The notes beneath the pieces were generated by a model. That model was not told the origin of the DNA. It was given only the letters and a program-made list of their open reading frames with translations, and ran no database searches. Positions 51,601 to 64,000 of a stretch of 64,000 nt of DNA are shown here, in pieces (the stretch's first letter is position 1; the number at the start of each line of letters is the position of its first letter). The position numbers and the translations under genes were made by a program. Source of the DNA: Spirodela intermedia (lineage: Eukaryota; Streptophyta; Magnoliopsida; Alismatales; Araceae); NCBI GenBank assembly GCA_902729315.2, contig LR746268.1:927501-991500 (forward strand). The letters run 5' to 3'.

Positions 51601-54600
51601 TATCCTTCATGCATTATAAATAGTTCGGAGTTGATGTGGAACTTTAATACTTCTTTATTCTGTTTTTAACAAAGCAAGTCTCTCAGTAAGGTAGCCATTA
51701 TTATGGCACTAGCTGTGGTTCATTTGATTTAGAAGTCAACATGCTTCGTTGGGCTCTTATCATTTGGAATTGATGTCTTGGTTTTAGTGTTTTTTGTTTT
51801 TGTCATCTGTCTTTAGTACTCGGTGTTGACTTACAAATCAGCTGATATTATTTTGGAATAAAAACCTGCTCGTTGTGCATATTAAAGTGGTAAGTGCTTC
51901 ATATGTTTAATGCATATATTTACTTCTCATATTATGTCATAGAGCAATGCCATAGTTTTATCTTTGGGATTCAGTTTGTTTTTGAACGAGGCCTCCTTAT
52001 CAGAACTTAAGCCTACAAGTAGAATCCCAAGGATGACAAGTTTCTGCAATCTGATGGTTCATCGACTAAATATTAATACGCATACCTACCTTAGTGTTGT
52101 GTGAACTTTAAGGTTCGCACTAAAATGTTTTCCATACCTTCGTCAGATAATGTGCAATAATAATGCTGTTAAATTTTTCTCTGATTGAATCGTTCATTTT
52201 TCCGTATCACCTTGATCTCTTGATTCATTTGCTATGTAGGAAATCTTCTGTTGCCGCAGTGCCAAGATTCACAAGTGTGTCATCAGCAGCATCCTATTGT
52301 CCAAGAAATGCCATCTTTTTGTTCTGGTGTTAATCAGGATGCGAAGCTTTGTAGTATTGCGCAAAATTCAGGCGATGCAAGCACACAGGAGCAATCAGAA
52401 TGCGAGGTTCCTACAGTTACTGCTGGTGCTTTTGCCCCAAAGTGAGATTTTCAGAAATTGCTTATTATTTATCTATTTCACCTCATTTTATTGGTTTTGA
52501 CATGTGTGGCGGCTTGAATTTTTTCAATGGTTTTGCAGTGGACCGCATCCCGGTTCTAGGGTACACCCATTTATTCAGAAAAAGTTGACAAAAATAAACC
52601 ACTTTTTAAGTTGTAAGGAGGACATCTCAGAAGCTTTTTCTGGCGGTACATTTTGACGTAATATTTTCGATGGGAATAAAAATTGAAATTCTTTTTATGT
52701 CTATTACTTCTATTTTGGCAGGTCGGGACGAAGTTACATCATTCATGGAGACAGATTTGTCAATGAAAAACTGTTCAAACCAGCAGTCAACACATTCTGT
52801 GTGTGCTAGCCATAGTCCTTTGAACGACGCGAATTTTGACCCATTGGCTAGAGCCAGGGGTGTAGATATCATAGGATTTTCTCCTGAAGATGAAGTAGAA
52901 GGGGAGATTCTTTATTTACAGAATAAGCTGCTCAACACTGTTGTTGTAATCAAGCAAAGATGTGGTCAGATATCCTTCCTTTTATTTTATCTTTCTCAAA
53001 GTATTTTCTTTCTTCAGCCTTTTTAATATATAGCTTTTCTAAATTCTTTTTTACTTTTTTCTAACTTGGAAACCATTCAGATTTTATCGTCTTAGTGGAT
53101 TCCACATTTCCTTTTCTATTGATGGAATGATATTTTTTGTTTTTTAAAACTTATCAGGACACGAATTCTTTCATTCAGTATCTGTGAATATCAAATCAGG
53201 TTGTCCGTAAAATATTCTCCCTTTATTTATTTCATGATAAAATGGTTAGAAATTATTGCCTCATCTTTGGGCGGATGTGAGTGGATGTGCCACAGATTTT
53301 AGGCCAGATGTGGGTAACTATGTGAAAGGCGTTACCCTTTTTTTAGGCTGTTGACATTGTTTTCGTGATATTGTTGTTTAACTGTAGCAAATCAATCGCA
53401 GTTTTTTCCTTCTGTCTTTACTTGTTGGGATTATTAGTGTATGATGCCAGTATGATCCCATGTGCTATATTTTTTAACGTTGTTATTTAACTTTACAGAA
53501 AAGTTGATGCATAGGGTTCTTAGGCGTCTTCCTGAAGAGCTTGATTCTTTGAAGAAACGGAGATGGGATTTAGTGGCTGTCAACCAATATTTGCGTCATC
53601 TGAAGGAAGCCAAGAAACGTGGAAGGAAGGAGAAGAGACACAAGGAATATCAGGCTGCACTTGCTGCTGCTGCCGCTGCTGCTATTGAAACATCTTCACG
53701 GGTGTCATCCCACAGGAAGGAAACAAATGATGTGCTCCTCTCTTCCCAAGAGGTGATAATCATATTTTTCGGTTGTTTTATGCAGCTGTTCATTATATAT
53801 ATAATTGGGCGTTTGGTTGCATTCTGTGTTGTCGGTAGATTATTATGAGTCATGTGAATCCTCATCCGAGTTTGCTTTTTCTCTGTTTTCCTTGTTTCTT
53901 TGTCTTCTCACATCAAGGTAACATATCGTTTCTGAGTTTTGGATTTACACAATAGGTGCTAAACAACATCCGCAATGTTTTTCAATAAATGTTGTGAAGG
54001 TTGACGCTGGAGCTGGGAGGATTGGTACTCCGGCTTCTCAAGTGAAGGAGATACATTTGAAGTTAGCAACTCCAAAAGTTGCATTGGAAAAGCAGTCTGA
54101 TATTAATGAAGAATTGTGTGATATCTGTGGACGAGCTGAGACGATGTTGAGCCGGATCTTTATTTGTGGCGGGTGCAAGGTATTTTAAATTCTTGATGTT
54201 ATTCTTTTACTTTTTTGTGATATCTGTAACTCCTATCTCTGTGAATTTTTTGCATAGGTTGCAGTCCACTTGGACTGTTACCGAAGACCTAGGAGTCCTA
54301 TAAGCTCCTGGTCTTGTGAAGTCTGTGAAGAATCTTGTGTGGCTGAGTGCGGTCTATGCGGTGGTACTGCTGGTGCTTTTAGAAAAACTGCAAATGGGCA
54401 ATGGGTTCACAACCTCTGTGCAGAGGTAGTTGAGATTAATATCTATCCAGTAATATTTTGAATAAACAGTCTCTCCATTTTTTTAACTTCTCTGGGCGTG
54501 TATGCTTGTTTGACTTCTTACGGATTTGCACTTCAGTGGGTCCTTGAAACAACTTTCAGACGAGGACAAGAAAATCATGTTGAAGGAATGGTAAGCTTTT

Positions 54601-57266
54601 TCTCATGTTCAAGTTCTTTCTATTTCTTATATGCACTGTCTTTGTTCCCTTAACATCAAAATGTCATGTATATTTTCTGTACGATTCATGTATTATAACC
54701 ATCCTGGTCATAACCATTGTTTCCGCATTTCCATAATTTGTGTTTTGTGACCATTTGTCAGGAGGTGGCTTTGAGAGACAAGGAGTTGTTAAGTTGTGGC
54801 ATATGCCATCAGAAGATTGGCGTATGCATAAAGGTTAGTGTTGTTGCGTGGTTTTCCATTTTCTGGTATTTGCCCCCTTTTTCCCACAATGAAATTAATC
54901 ATAATTTTTAAAAACTTATATCTTGCAGTGTAGTCATGGAGACTGTCACGTTGCATTTCATCCATTTTGTGCTAAAAGGGTTGGCCTGCTCGTGAGTGTG
55001 AGAAACATCAATGGGAAAGTGCATCATAAGGCGTATTGTGAAAAACACGGGACTGAACAAAGACTTAAGGTTAATATATCCTTTTATATAGGATAATTAT
55101 GCGAGGATGCCTTATGTTTTTCGTAATATCATTTATTAATCTTTCGTTATTCAGGCTGATATTCAGCAGTATAGCACAGAGGAGCTCAGGAGCATTAAAC
55201 AGATTCGGGTGAGATGACGATTTCCAATCATGTCTTTTACTTTGCTGAGCTCATGCTGTTGTTTTTAGTGAAGTTATGCATGTGTAATTCGTTCTTTACT
55301 TGGTTAATGTTTTTACAATATAATCAAAGGGAGGCGAATCAACGACTAGAGTGATAACTGATGATCAGAGCGTTTTGGTGAGAAGTTGCTTCATTCTACT
55401 GTTCTTGAACAGTAAATCTACCTTATCAAGTTTTGATTGACAGACTCTTTTTGTCTTTCAGACCTAGATACGAATGACAGAAATATCAGTAATTTTCTAA
55501 AATCTCAATTTACATAAGTAACTCAGTTTTGTCTGAGTCATTTACGAGAGCTGGTGAGCAGGACCTAAACCTTATTCTTCATTTCGTTTGCTGAGAGAGA
55601 TCGAGAGTTGCCTCAGAAAAAGGCCCAATTCCTCAATAGGAAGTTGCAGTTTGGGTGAAGTAACCTTAATTTTATGGTTAGGTAGCCACGTGCTCAAAAT
55701 ATTTTTTTAGGAATGAACCTTCAATTTATTACTGTTTTAAATTATATATATGTATGAAAACAGATCCCTCTGCACCCTGGAAATTATATAGACATCTTGC
55801 TCAATTATTTTTTCTCATATGCTATTTGGAGAATTGTGTACTGATATGAGAAAGTTATGCGATTAAGGTTTCTGATTTGCGCTGCCATTTGAAATCCCTT
55901 GGTAGGTTGAACTGGAGAAAGTCCGCCTCCTTTGTGAGAGAATCATCAGAAGAGAAAAGCTAAAGGTATATGTTTGGTTTTGCTGACTAATGACATCATC
56001 TAGCGATATGATTTGGGTTAATTCAATGCTTTGATCCATCATGATTTTACTTAATCTTGATTTTATGATTTGGACGAACTTTTGTTTTTAGAATTTTGGA
56101 AGACGGTGCTGAAGCATAGACATGAAATAAAGAAGTGCATTACTTTTGTCAACGAAAAGCTAGTCATTGCTTTTTTAATGCATGATGCACTAATTTATGA
56201 TTTTTTTTGAACAAAACATAGAAACTTATCAGCTTTGACAAACTTTCTCATACTGCACTCCTATTTATTTTTTTAGATCCTGCAGTTTTATAGTTCATGG
56301 TTTCTTTACACACAGACATCTCTGTGACTGACTTCTATGCAAATCTTTAATTTCTGTTTTATGCAAGAATTCTGTTGTTTTTATCTGTTTAAGCTGTAGA
56401 ATTTAAAAGACTCAGAAAGCTTCTAGTTTTATTTTCATGGGTTCTTCATTTGAATCAGTTTGAACATGCAAATAAATTCGAAAATGGCATTGCATTTATT
56501 TCAAGGTGAAAATATCACCATTTTCATTTTGTTTAAAGCCCGAGTGAAACCCACCAGTCTAGAAATATTGTTGATAGATTTGGATGCCCTAATATTTTAC
56601 GCCATTACATGCTTTTCTAACGTGATGAGTGTTTTGCAGCGAGATCTGGTGCTCTGTTCGCATGATATTCTTGCTGCAAGGAGGGATTATGTCGCCTTCT
56701 CATTGCTCGTAGACTCGTCCTCCTTTGTACCTGGTGTCAGTTCAGAGTCAGCCACTACTTCTATAAATAACAGGTCCTACAGTGACACACTTCAAAGATC
56801 AGATGACGTTACAGTGGACAGCTCTGTTTCTGTCAAACGCAAGGCTAGGCTTCCTGTAAAACAGGATCTTGACGGAAAGACAGATGGCAGCCACACATCC
56901 CAACTAGCTTCGGCCAGGAAGGGAGCCGATAGAATGGCATCTTCTGGGAGGCCAGTCCCCAAGAGACCAGCGCCCGTCTCCTCTCACAGCTCTGTGGCCA
57001 GGGAAAAGAGGCTTAAGCCTAGGAAGGTAACTGAGAAATATGATGTGTAAAGAAGCTTGATGTCTCTTTTTGGAGAAACTTGATGCATTTTGACTTGGTT
57101 CTTCTCGCAGCACATGGAGATCTTTCAGAAGGAAGTTGTGATGACTTCCGACCAAGCATCAATTCAAAATAAGCGGTTACCCAAAGGATTTGTATATGTC
57201 CCTGTTGATTCCCTTCCAAACTCCCATGGCGTGGAGACTCTGGAGCCACGAAGGCCGGATGGGTAG
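45689..57266 (+). CDS. Large nuclear protein with two PHD plus extended-PHD cassettes
   Basis: Exons: 45689-46949, 49210-49292, 49381-49752, 49871-49954, 50038-50463, 51305-51371, 52240-52441, 52539-52645, 52722-52964, 53499-53752, 54000-54179, 54258-54425, 54537-54590, 54762-54833, 54929-55069, 55155-55208, 55906-55965, 56640-57026, 57111-57266. All phases agree: about 1456 codons, close to the Arabidopsis At1g77800-type PHD protein. The conserved start is MSSGRCYRRKMMGRG; a frame open to 45554 could extend it. Cassette 1 (about 277-460) has ICDYCCLGDNSDG, GTWLCSWC, then ePHD GPCLLCPKRGGALK and FHPVCARDA. Cassette 2 (about 1072-1240) has LCDICGRAE, WSCEVCEE, then CGLCGGTAGAFRK and FHPFCAKRVG. 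Between them are a basic KEAKKRGRKEKRHKEYQ stretch and an Ala run. This PHD-knuckle-ePHD layout resembles JADE/BRPF/AF10 histone readers, so a chromatin role is inferred. One extra 48-nt in-frame exon at 55330-55377 is possible. Confidence 0.9.
46950..49209 (+). other. Long first intron of the PHD gene
   Basis: This 2.3-kb AT-rich intron splits the first extended PHD between CSHG and ACRTSFHP. I saw no coding or mobile-element signal in it. Confidence 0.6.
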
Positions 57267-57912
57267 AGCCTTATAGAGCATTTCAGGGGGGACTAATCTC
57301 GATGCCTCCATTTGTATGCCTGGATGGCCCCAGAATCAGTCTGTATACTTTTGCAAGGAAACGCATGATGAGATTACATCTTACTGGTGAAAAAAAAAAT
57401 GGTGAATGGGTGAAATGGCGGAGTTTCTGGCCAGTTTGTATAGCCAAGGAGGCAATGGCGCCTCTAAAGTTTTTGCATCAACTTTGTATATGCATTCTGA
57501 ATAATTGCACCGAGGGAAAGAGTCACCTCCCCTGCTAGTTACTATGCAGGCGTCCGCAGCTAGGCTACTGACAGAGGGACTACTCGGCTGGAGGGCAACA
57601 TGGGGACTTAATTTCCGAATTCCTATGTTTATGATACTTCTAGGTACTTCTCTTATGCCATAGACTCTGTGATTTTATCTTGTAGGATCTTTGCAACTTG
57701 CCGTTACCCAGAACTTTTATGGTGGTACAGATGTGCAGGCGGAGTAATTTTCTGTAGATCACTGCCATTTTTGAAAATGCAGGCAAGCTCAATCACAGAT
57801 GCAGCAGCCTCTCTGTTTGCTCCATTTTTAAGGCAGTTTTCTGTTCTTAGGGTGATCTTCATACATGTAATGGGTATATTGTAGGAGAAGCGCACCATAT
57901 CTTGTAATAAAA
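57267..57912 (+). other. 3' untranslated region of the PHD gene
   Basis: Sequence after the stop codon has no conserved frame; the 78-codon frame at 57302-57538 is not recognised. The first good poly(A) signal, AATAAA, is at 57907-57912, so the transcript probably ends shortly after. Confidence 0.5.
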
Positions 57913-60600
57913 CACGATCTTGGCCAGGATTTTGTACCAGAGCCTTGTTTTGCCAATTTCTCTGCCCACTGTTCGCAAGTGTTCTTCAGAAGCTTGGTTG
58001 GCATCCGGAAGACCTCTCCACACATGGGCAGGGATTAGCGATTAGGATGCCATTTTTTTGTTACTCTAGTTTTCTGATCCGACAGTTTCTGAAGGGTAAG
58101 TAACCTGGTTGTGATCCATTATTTTCCATCCATACTTCATGAGCAGAGATGATGAACTGGTTCCCATCCTTGTTTTCAATCCTGCAATGGCTTTCTTTCA
58201 TGTTTAAATTGTTCTAGCTGATGATGTGCGGGACTCTTGAAAATCTGTAATAATAATAATAGTAATAATATAATACGATGGATAAGCTGATGTTCTTCAA
58301 CATTCCAATCCTTCTCTCATGTTACTCCCCACAGATCTTCATCTCTTGTTGCCTATTTTTATCTCCGGGTAGCTGTGGGTAGCATTATAATCTACTTTGC
58401 TGCCTATTCTTTTGAACAACCTAGTTCTTGAGTTTGCAGCATTTTTGGGGACGAAGATGAGCTCCCTTTTGTCATGAATTGAGGCCTTTGCAGGAATTTT
58501 GTGCTCATATTGATTGAATTTAAGTGAGATGAGAACAGAGAACTCAGATCAGGAGGAAAACCTACACAGATGAATGAGTTGAATTTCTTTTTAGCAAAAA
58601 AAAATCTCTTTTTTTTTTCACACTTATATAGGTAGTAATCCAAAGAATAGGGATTTTTAATATAACCCTAAAGATTATATATTTATCTTTGTGAACTTTT
58701 TTTATTTACTTTGAAATTATTAATGGTATGGTCAAAGGAAAAGTTTTTTTTTTCTTTGGTGAAGAAAGGGCAAGGCATTTATCTTTTTGAAGTTTAATAA
58801 GTTTTTATTATCATGAGTTAATAATTAGTAAATAATATAATTTTAGTCTTAACTTATGATAAATAGATTTATATTTATGTTAAAGTATAAAAGGTGATTT
58901 TCAGTTGATTAATATTAAATTTTAGGTAATTATGTGATTTTATATAAATTTATATAATTTTTATAGTCTTGCTTTTGATATAAATAAAGAAAAAGAAATA
59001 AAAAATAAAAGTAAGACAAAATGAGGGAGACTTGTTGGCTAGTTGAGCTTACAAACGAGTTGGAAGTTCAATTGGAGAGTAGTCGTGAGTAAGGGCTCGA
59101 GTAACTTAGATTGATAGAGGCATGTGTGCACCACTCTCTTTTTATGTCATCGGTGATTAGTCGGTAGTGAGGCAAGGAGTGGTTGTACACGTGAGAGAAG
59201 TGACTTGTTTAGAAATGAAACATTAGTATATATTCATCTGAAAAATTGGTGCACAAGTGATGTGGGATTAAATCGGCCTTCCTCAGAAAGGGCGGGCAAC
59301 TAGCGCAAGTTTAAATCCTCCTAGAGCCAAAACTCATATTTTTATCTGATTATCACGACTTTCCTACATATCACTAGTGCAGGATTAAGCAACTAGAATC
59401 GTTGGATCATCAGTGAAAATCTCATCAACACAATTCGTAGAGCATTGTTACTAAAATTATTGAACGATTTGCGATAAAAAGATCCCGAATCTATCAAGTA
59501 AAGCATCTCCAATTGATCCACGAACAAATTGTCATTGAGAAGAAGATGATCCATCGAGAGACGAGTCGCCACCTCTTGAGAGCATATCAGATGTGATAAA
59601 AAACTTCCTCTTATTATGCAGACTTGAGGATGAAGCTCCTTGACACACGTCCCACCTCCATCTAGCTCTTCTCCGTTAGGTGATAGCCATCGGAGAGCCG
59701 CAAAGTTGTCGTTTTTTTACTCCATTGGGTGATAGTCGCCGGAGATGATTCGACGACCCATTTCATTAGTCTTTAGACTTCGCAAGGAGATCTAGAGATT
59801 GGCCACGTCGTCTTTATCCAAGGAGAGCCTTCGAGGCTCTAGACACTGCACAAGGATCCTCTCCAACACTCAAGATTTCAGTGTATTGTCGATGCATCAC
59901 CGTCGCGATGCTAGAACTCTATTTTCTTACTTTCAACTTACTTTACGCTTCATTTAGTGATTTTTTTTGTGATTTTAATTTACCAAAATATACTTTATTC
60001 TATTATGATTATTTTAGCTTTTATAGATCTTAATTTAATTAATTAAATCATCTGTAATCACTTACGTAAGAATCGTCGGGTGGAACTCTATTTCCGCCTG
60101 ATTTGCATTCGCCGGGTGTTGATGTCATCTTGATGTATGCACCCTTATTTCTGTTTTTTTGAATTTTAAATATATTTTATTTTTATTTTTTAATATAAAA
60201 TTGATAGAAAATTATATTCATTGAGAAAAATTCTGAATAATTACCATAGATTATATTACATCTCTTGATCGACTTAGAAAATTATTGCTATTTTTTTGAA
60301 GTTTTATTAATTATAATTGATATATTTATTTAGAAATACTTCTAAATATCTAAAAAATCATATTTTTCTAGTTTTATAAAATTTAAATTTATGTGATTTA
60401 CTATACAACGATTGAGTCACGTCAGAGCCCCCCCATCAAGTAAAACCTCAATTGATGAATGAGTTGATATTTCTCTCCAACAATATTTTTTTTGTTTTTT
60501 TCGTAGTTACCAAGGTTGGAATGCAAAGAATGAGGAATTCCAACTCAAAAGATTGTACATTTCTCTTCTAGCGCATCTTTCTATCTACTCTAAAACTACG
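57913..60600. other. Gene-free AT-rich intergenic region
   Basis: No conserved coding sequence was found. It contains an (AAT)n-like stretch at 58248-58275. At about 59640-59950 it is GC-richer, with a twofold phrase '(t/c)c(c/a)(g/t)t(t/g)ggtgatag(c/t)c(a/g)(t/c)cggaga' near 59688 and 59742. It may be decayed transposon sequence but I cannot assign a family. Confidence 0.5.
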
Positions 60601-60659
60601 AATGGTGTGGTGCCATACCTCCATTGTCATCAAGTGAGGTTCTTGTAGTGGGGTCTTGA

Positions 60660-62640
60660 TGTGTTTATGCGTGTGCACATGGTGAGCACATTGTGGTGGC
60701 ATTGCATGGCATGTATGGTGGTTCATGGGAGGTGTGTGGACGTGTGCACCATAGATGCTGGCCTCTGTTGATGTGGGGAGAGGTCCTCACATGTCTTGGC
60801 AGTCAGCATGGCATGGCACAACATCAGCATGAGAGTGGGCACGAAATGAGATTTGAGGTAGGAAGCATGATGGGCAAGTAGTAGAGGCACGATACATGTG
60901 CACATGACCGGCACATGTGTGTGTGATGTGGTTGGGCAGCTGACATGTAACCATCAACTAGCTGTGTGGGGGTGCATAACTGACATGCCATAACTGCCCT
61001 ACAGTGAGTTACGGCCATGCTTAATTAAGGGGGTCTTCATGCCTAGTTAACAAATAGCGGTGTGCCTTGACCTAGTTGATATAGAGGCAGTAAGATGGGT
61101 CAATCAAGTGTCTTCCTCCTTTACTACTTAGATGCTTGGTTTAGAAGAAAAGTAAAACTCTCTAATCTCTCTTGTCCATGCTTCTGTGAGGTTAATATGT
61201 GGTGTGCTGCAAGCATCTGAAGTTGTACACAAGCTATCATCAGTAAGGGTTGATTGGCTGTCTACAAGACATTGGCATCAAAGTTATGATTTGTTTAAGT
61301 AAAATAGAGATCTTACATGATTGCAAAGGATTGGACACAAGGTTTATACATTGATTATGATTCAAGTCAATGGTGACTAGATCTTTGCTCTTGAAGAGCA
61401 TATGTGAGGACTGCCTCAACCTAGGTTGGGGCTTGCTTGTAGGTGACTTAGGTAGATGAAGCCTAAGTCAAGAAGTTGTGGGAGGGTTATAAGACTCTCA
61501 TGGTTGATACAATATTGGGGAAATATTTGGTGGTCACATTAATTTTTTAGAAGGCACTAAATGATGAAATGTTTTAGAGCCTAAAGTATATGTAGAGACC
61601 CACAACACACATGAGTTGGAGAACTTCATATAAGATATGGTGTCGTACTTTCTAACTAGTCTCACCTCAAAAGAGAAGGTCACATTTTGCTAATATGCGC
61701 CTAATAGTGGATATAAAGCTCTAGTTGAAGATGAGATGAATGCATCTATTGACTCATGAAGAGAGTTTGTTCAAGAGCTGTGAGAGTAGTTTAATATTAT
61801 GCAAATGGTGTGAATTTCTATTAGACAACTCAATCATACCAAGATGATATAAGACTACATCAAGAGGTTTTTACCCATTATCTTGGACATTAACATGTTC
61901 GAAGATGACTAGTTTTTCAATTTTTTTGTTAGATTGTAATTGTGGGTACAAGTGAAAGTCAGTGTTCAGGAGCTTAGAACTTGAAGATGATGATGATGGT
62001 TGTTGAAGCTCTTATCAATTGATAGAACTTCATCAACTCCATAATGTGTAAGGAGGTGTGAAGCTGAAGGAGAACTTAGAAGGGCTGTCCAAGGGTAAAA
62101 ACATGGGTTACCAAGGTGGGGCACCTACTAAGGGCTAGGAAGGACCTAAGATGGTGGATTGATGAGTTCAAGATGATCTATGTGGAGGCTAGTGTTAAGG
62201 GCTGAATCAGACTCACAATGGTAAATAATGAGATTACCCACAACTTCTTATCAAAGAGGTAAACAACATATATGAGCCTGCCATTATCATGAGAAGATGA
62301 CCAAGTTAAGGTCATCGACTCGAAGACATGTACCCTTATCGATATTGGATGTGGTGTCATGGTAAAGGTTGAAGTGTGGGAGGATGAGGTAGACATCCTA
62401 CTACTTCACATATACATCATACTTGATATAGACTTCTTAGTTTGTTTAGAGGTGGGGGTGCTTCCTCACTTATCTCTTTATAGGGCATTTGTCACAAAAT
62501 CAAGCTTATGTTAGGCTTGTGGCTACTAACATATGCACTCTACATGATTTGTTTGAAGGAGCTATTGAGATAACTATGAAAGTTGGTTTGATGTGCCCAA
62601 CATCTAAGGCACCTTACAAAATGTCAATCTTCTTCAAAAA
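60660..62640 (+). mobile_element. Decayed Ty3/gypsy-type LTR retrotransposon, 5' half
   Basis: A presumed 5' LTR ends ...aagaca at 61271. One base later comes a degenerate primer-binding site tggcatcaaagt (61273-61284), matching the usual plant tggtatcagagc at 10 of 12 positions (initiator-Met tRNA type). Gag-like frames follow: a stretch with DYIKRFLPIILDINMFEDD (about 61855-61912) matches the EYV.EF..L.LDI..M.E.D block of gypsy gag. At about 62215-62450, TMVNNEITHNFLSK and VKVEVWEDEVDILLLHIYII match the retroviral-type protease, with the D-S/T-G active site changed to N-N-E. Many stop codons and frame changes interrupt it, and no reverse transcriptase or integrase was seen. The start of the LTR is uncertain. 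Confidence 0.75.
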
Positions 62641-64000
62641 GGACAAATTACTTTAATTAATAGAAAATGTTTCATAAAAAAATATAATAAAACTTCCATG
62701 AAATTATAAAGTTATGACATTTAGATGGTTGGAAACGAATTAATATTCACAAAAAGCATTTGAATCGTAGAAAAAACATCTTAAAACAAACTCATAATAT
62801 TGTTTTTTGTGTCAATCACCTAATGACAAAAATAGAGTTGCCAAAAGAAAATTAAGCATGGAATCAAGAAAACAAGAATTAAATTAACAAGCAAAAGTAT
62901 AATCATGCTATGTGCTAGTCACCCACATGATTGGACTAGTCAAAAAGAAAATAACATAAGATTTAGAAAGAAATCAAATTTCTAGGTTTCCCTTTGCATT
63001 GGTCCACTTGTTTTTATTTGTCACCTATTGAGAAATCAACCTATCAAAATGGAAGCTCCTCCTTTTTGTTGCTGGGCTCCACTTGCCACCATTAGGCAAC
63101 ATAAAAGCTCCCCCTTTTTCCTTCTCTCCCACTCACTTATTCCCAATAACAGGTCTTGATGTTAGGTCTAACATTTTTGGCCAACTATAGTTGCACCCTA
63201 CCACCATTCATAAATTTATTAAAAATATATATAAAAATAGATTTTTCTAATTCTACTTTATACCACTTTCCTATTATTGTAGAATATTTCTCAAAAGTAT
63301 GTCTTAGAGAATCATATTATAATACATATAGGAGAATCAAAAGTGAATATTTAAGAATAAAATATAAAATATATTATTATCATATTGTCATAATTAACGT
63401 ATAAAATATATATTAACAATCAATTATCTAAATATGTAGTGTTTATCCTAAAATAAATGAACTACTTAGTAGAGGTGTCTCATCTCTTTTGCACCATTAT
63501 TGTCAAGATATGGGGTTTCTTAAAGACATTGTGTTACACCCAAATTAGGTGAAGGTGTTGGGATGTCCTTTATTTCTAGCTAGCCTTTCTTTTTACTCAG
63601 ATTGATAACGTAACCAATAGAAAATGTTATTGTGGCCCCTCTACAAGAATTGCCTCTTGTAACGACATGGTGGTGCACTTGGTGGAAGGACACAATGAGC
63701 ATGGTAGAGTAAAAGACACAACACCAACATGCGCCAACACAACGTCTATGTGTGTTGGCACAATGCTCGTGTATGGTAGCACAACATGCATGTGTGGTGG
63801 CATGGCACATGTGCATGTTAGTATGACAAGTACATAAGAAGGCATGATGATGCTGCATATAGTCATGATGTGGCAACCTAAAGCCACAAGGATAAATGAT
63901 AATGTCACGAGTATGATATCATCTGGAGGGAGAGTAGAGGACATCACTACCCTGATGTCAACTAGAGTGGGAACTCTTAGTCTCATACTGAAATTATAAG
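62641..64000. other. Gene-free region with TG/CA-rich tract
   Basis: AT-rich DNA to about 63560 without gene signals. Then a TG/CA-rich imperfect repeat (about 63660-63860; recurring tg(t)gtggcac, gcatgtgtgg and aca(a)catg words) gives His/Cys/Thr-rich frames on the minus strand. Composition resembles 60670-60960 in the presumed LTR, but I could not align the two convincingly. Confidence 0.45.

Noticed and set aside
53956-53999. Upstream extension of PHD-gene exon 11 (in-frame AKQHPQCFSINVVK)
   Set aside because: It would need a one-base phase from the previous exon, which ends in phase 0; starting at 54000 keeps the frame, though the 54000 acceptor is weak.

Overview
This window is nuclear DNA of a flowering plant. 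The genes are split by GT-AG introns, the intergenic DNA is AT-rich, and microsatellites are mostly (CT)n/(GA)n. Several products are plant-specific, plastid-targeted or immune-related. The species cannot be told from the sequence. Intact genes for NDHL and ORRM1 imply a plant that keeps the chloroplast NDH complex.

I rebuilt seven protein-coding genes by joining exons at splice sites that keep the reading frame and match remembered family sequences. From left to right: (1) an EDR1/SIS8-type Raf-like MAPKKK, minus strand, 221-16588, running off the left edge, with HGD where HRD is expected; (2) NDHL/CRR23, a plastid NDH subunit, minus, 19277-20548; (3) a plastid dehydroascorbate reductase (DHAR3-like), minus, 21273-24661; (4) ORRM1, a plastid RNA-editing factor with two MORF-like boxes and an RRM, minus, 25643-29315; (5) a conserved plant protein of unknown function, minus, 31153-37563; (6) CPR5, a membrane nucleoporin and immunity regulator, minus, 40228-43749; (7) a large protein with two PHD plus extended-PHD cassettes, plus strand, 45689-57266. 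CPR5 and the PHD gene are divergent and share an intergenic region with G-box/ACGT motifs and telo-boxes.

NDHL, DHAR and ORRM1 form a same-strand run of plastid-protein genes. ORRM1 edits plastid transcripts, including ndh transcripts, and NDHL is a subunit of the same NDH complex. The kinase and CPR5 both belong to families known from defence and senescence control. These links come from family knowledge and do not show co-regulation.

The non-coding DNA is rich in small local tandem duplications (18.3-19.0, 21.5-21.8, 24.8-25.3, 39.6-40.0 and 42.9-43.2 kb). It also holds an array of about eleven 71-bp units, each carrying a telo-box-like motif (29.8-30.6 kb). A decayed LINE tail lies in an intron of gene 5, and a related fragment lies in CPR5 intron 1. 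The right end (57.3-64 kb) has no intact gene. It holds the decayed 5' half of a Ty3/gypsy LTR retrotransposon (primer-binding site, gag, protease remnant) in AT-rich DNA.

I found no CRISPR array, operon, rRNA gene or convincing tRNA gene. I did not find an obviously new biological system. The strongest leads are the HGD kinase, the telo-box array and the doubled PHD/ePHD protein.
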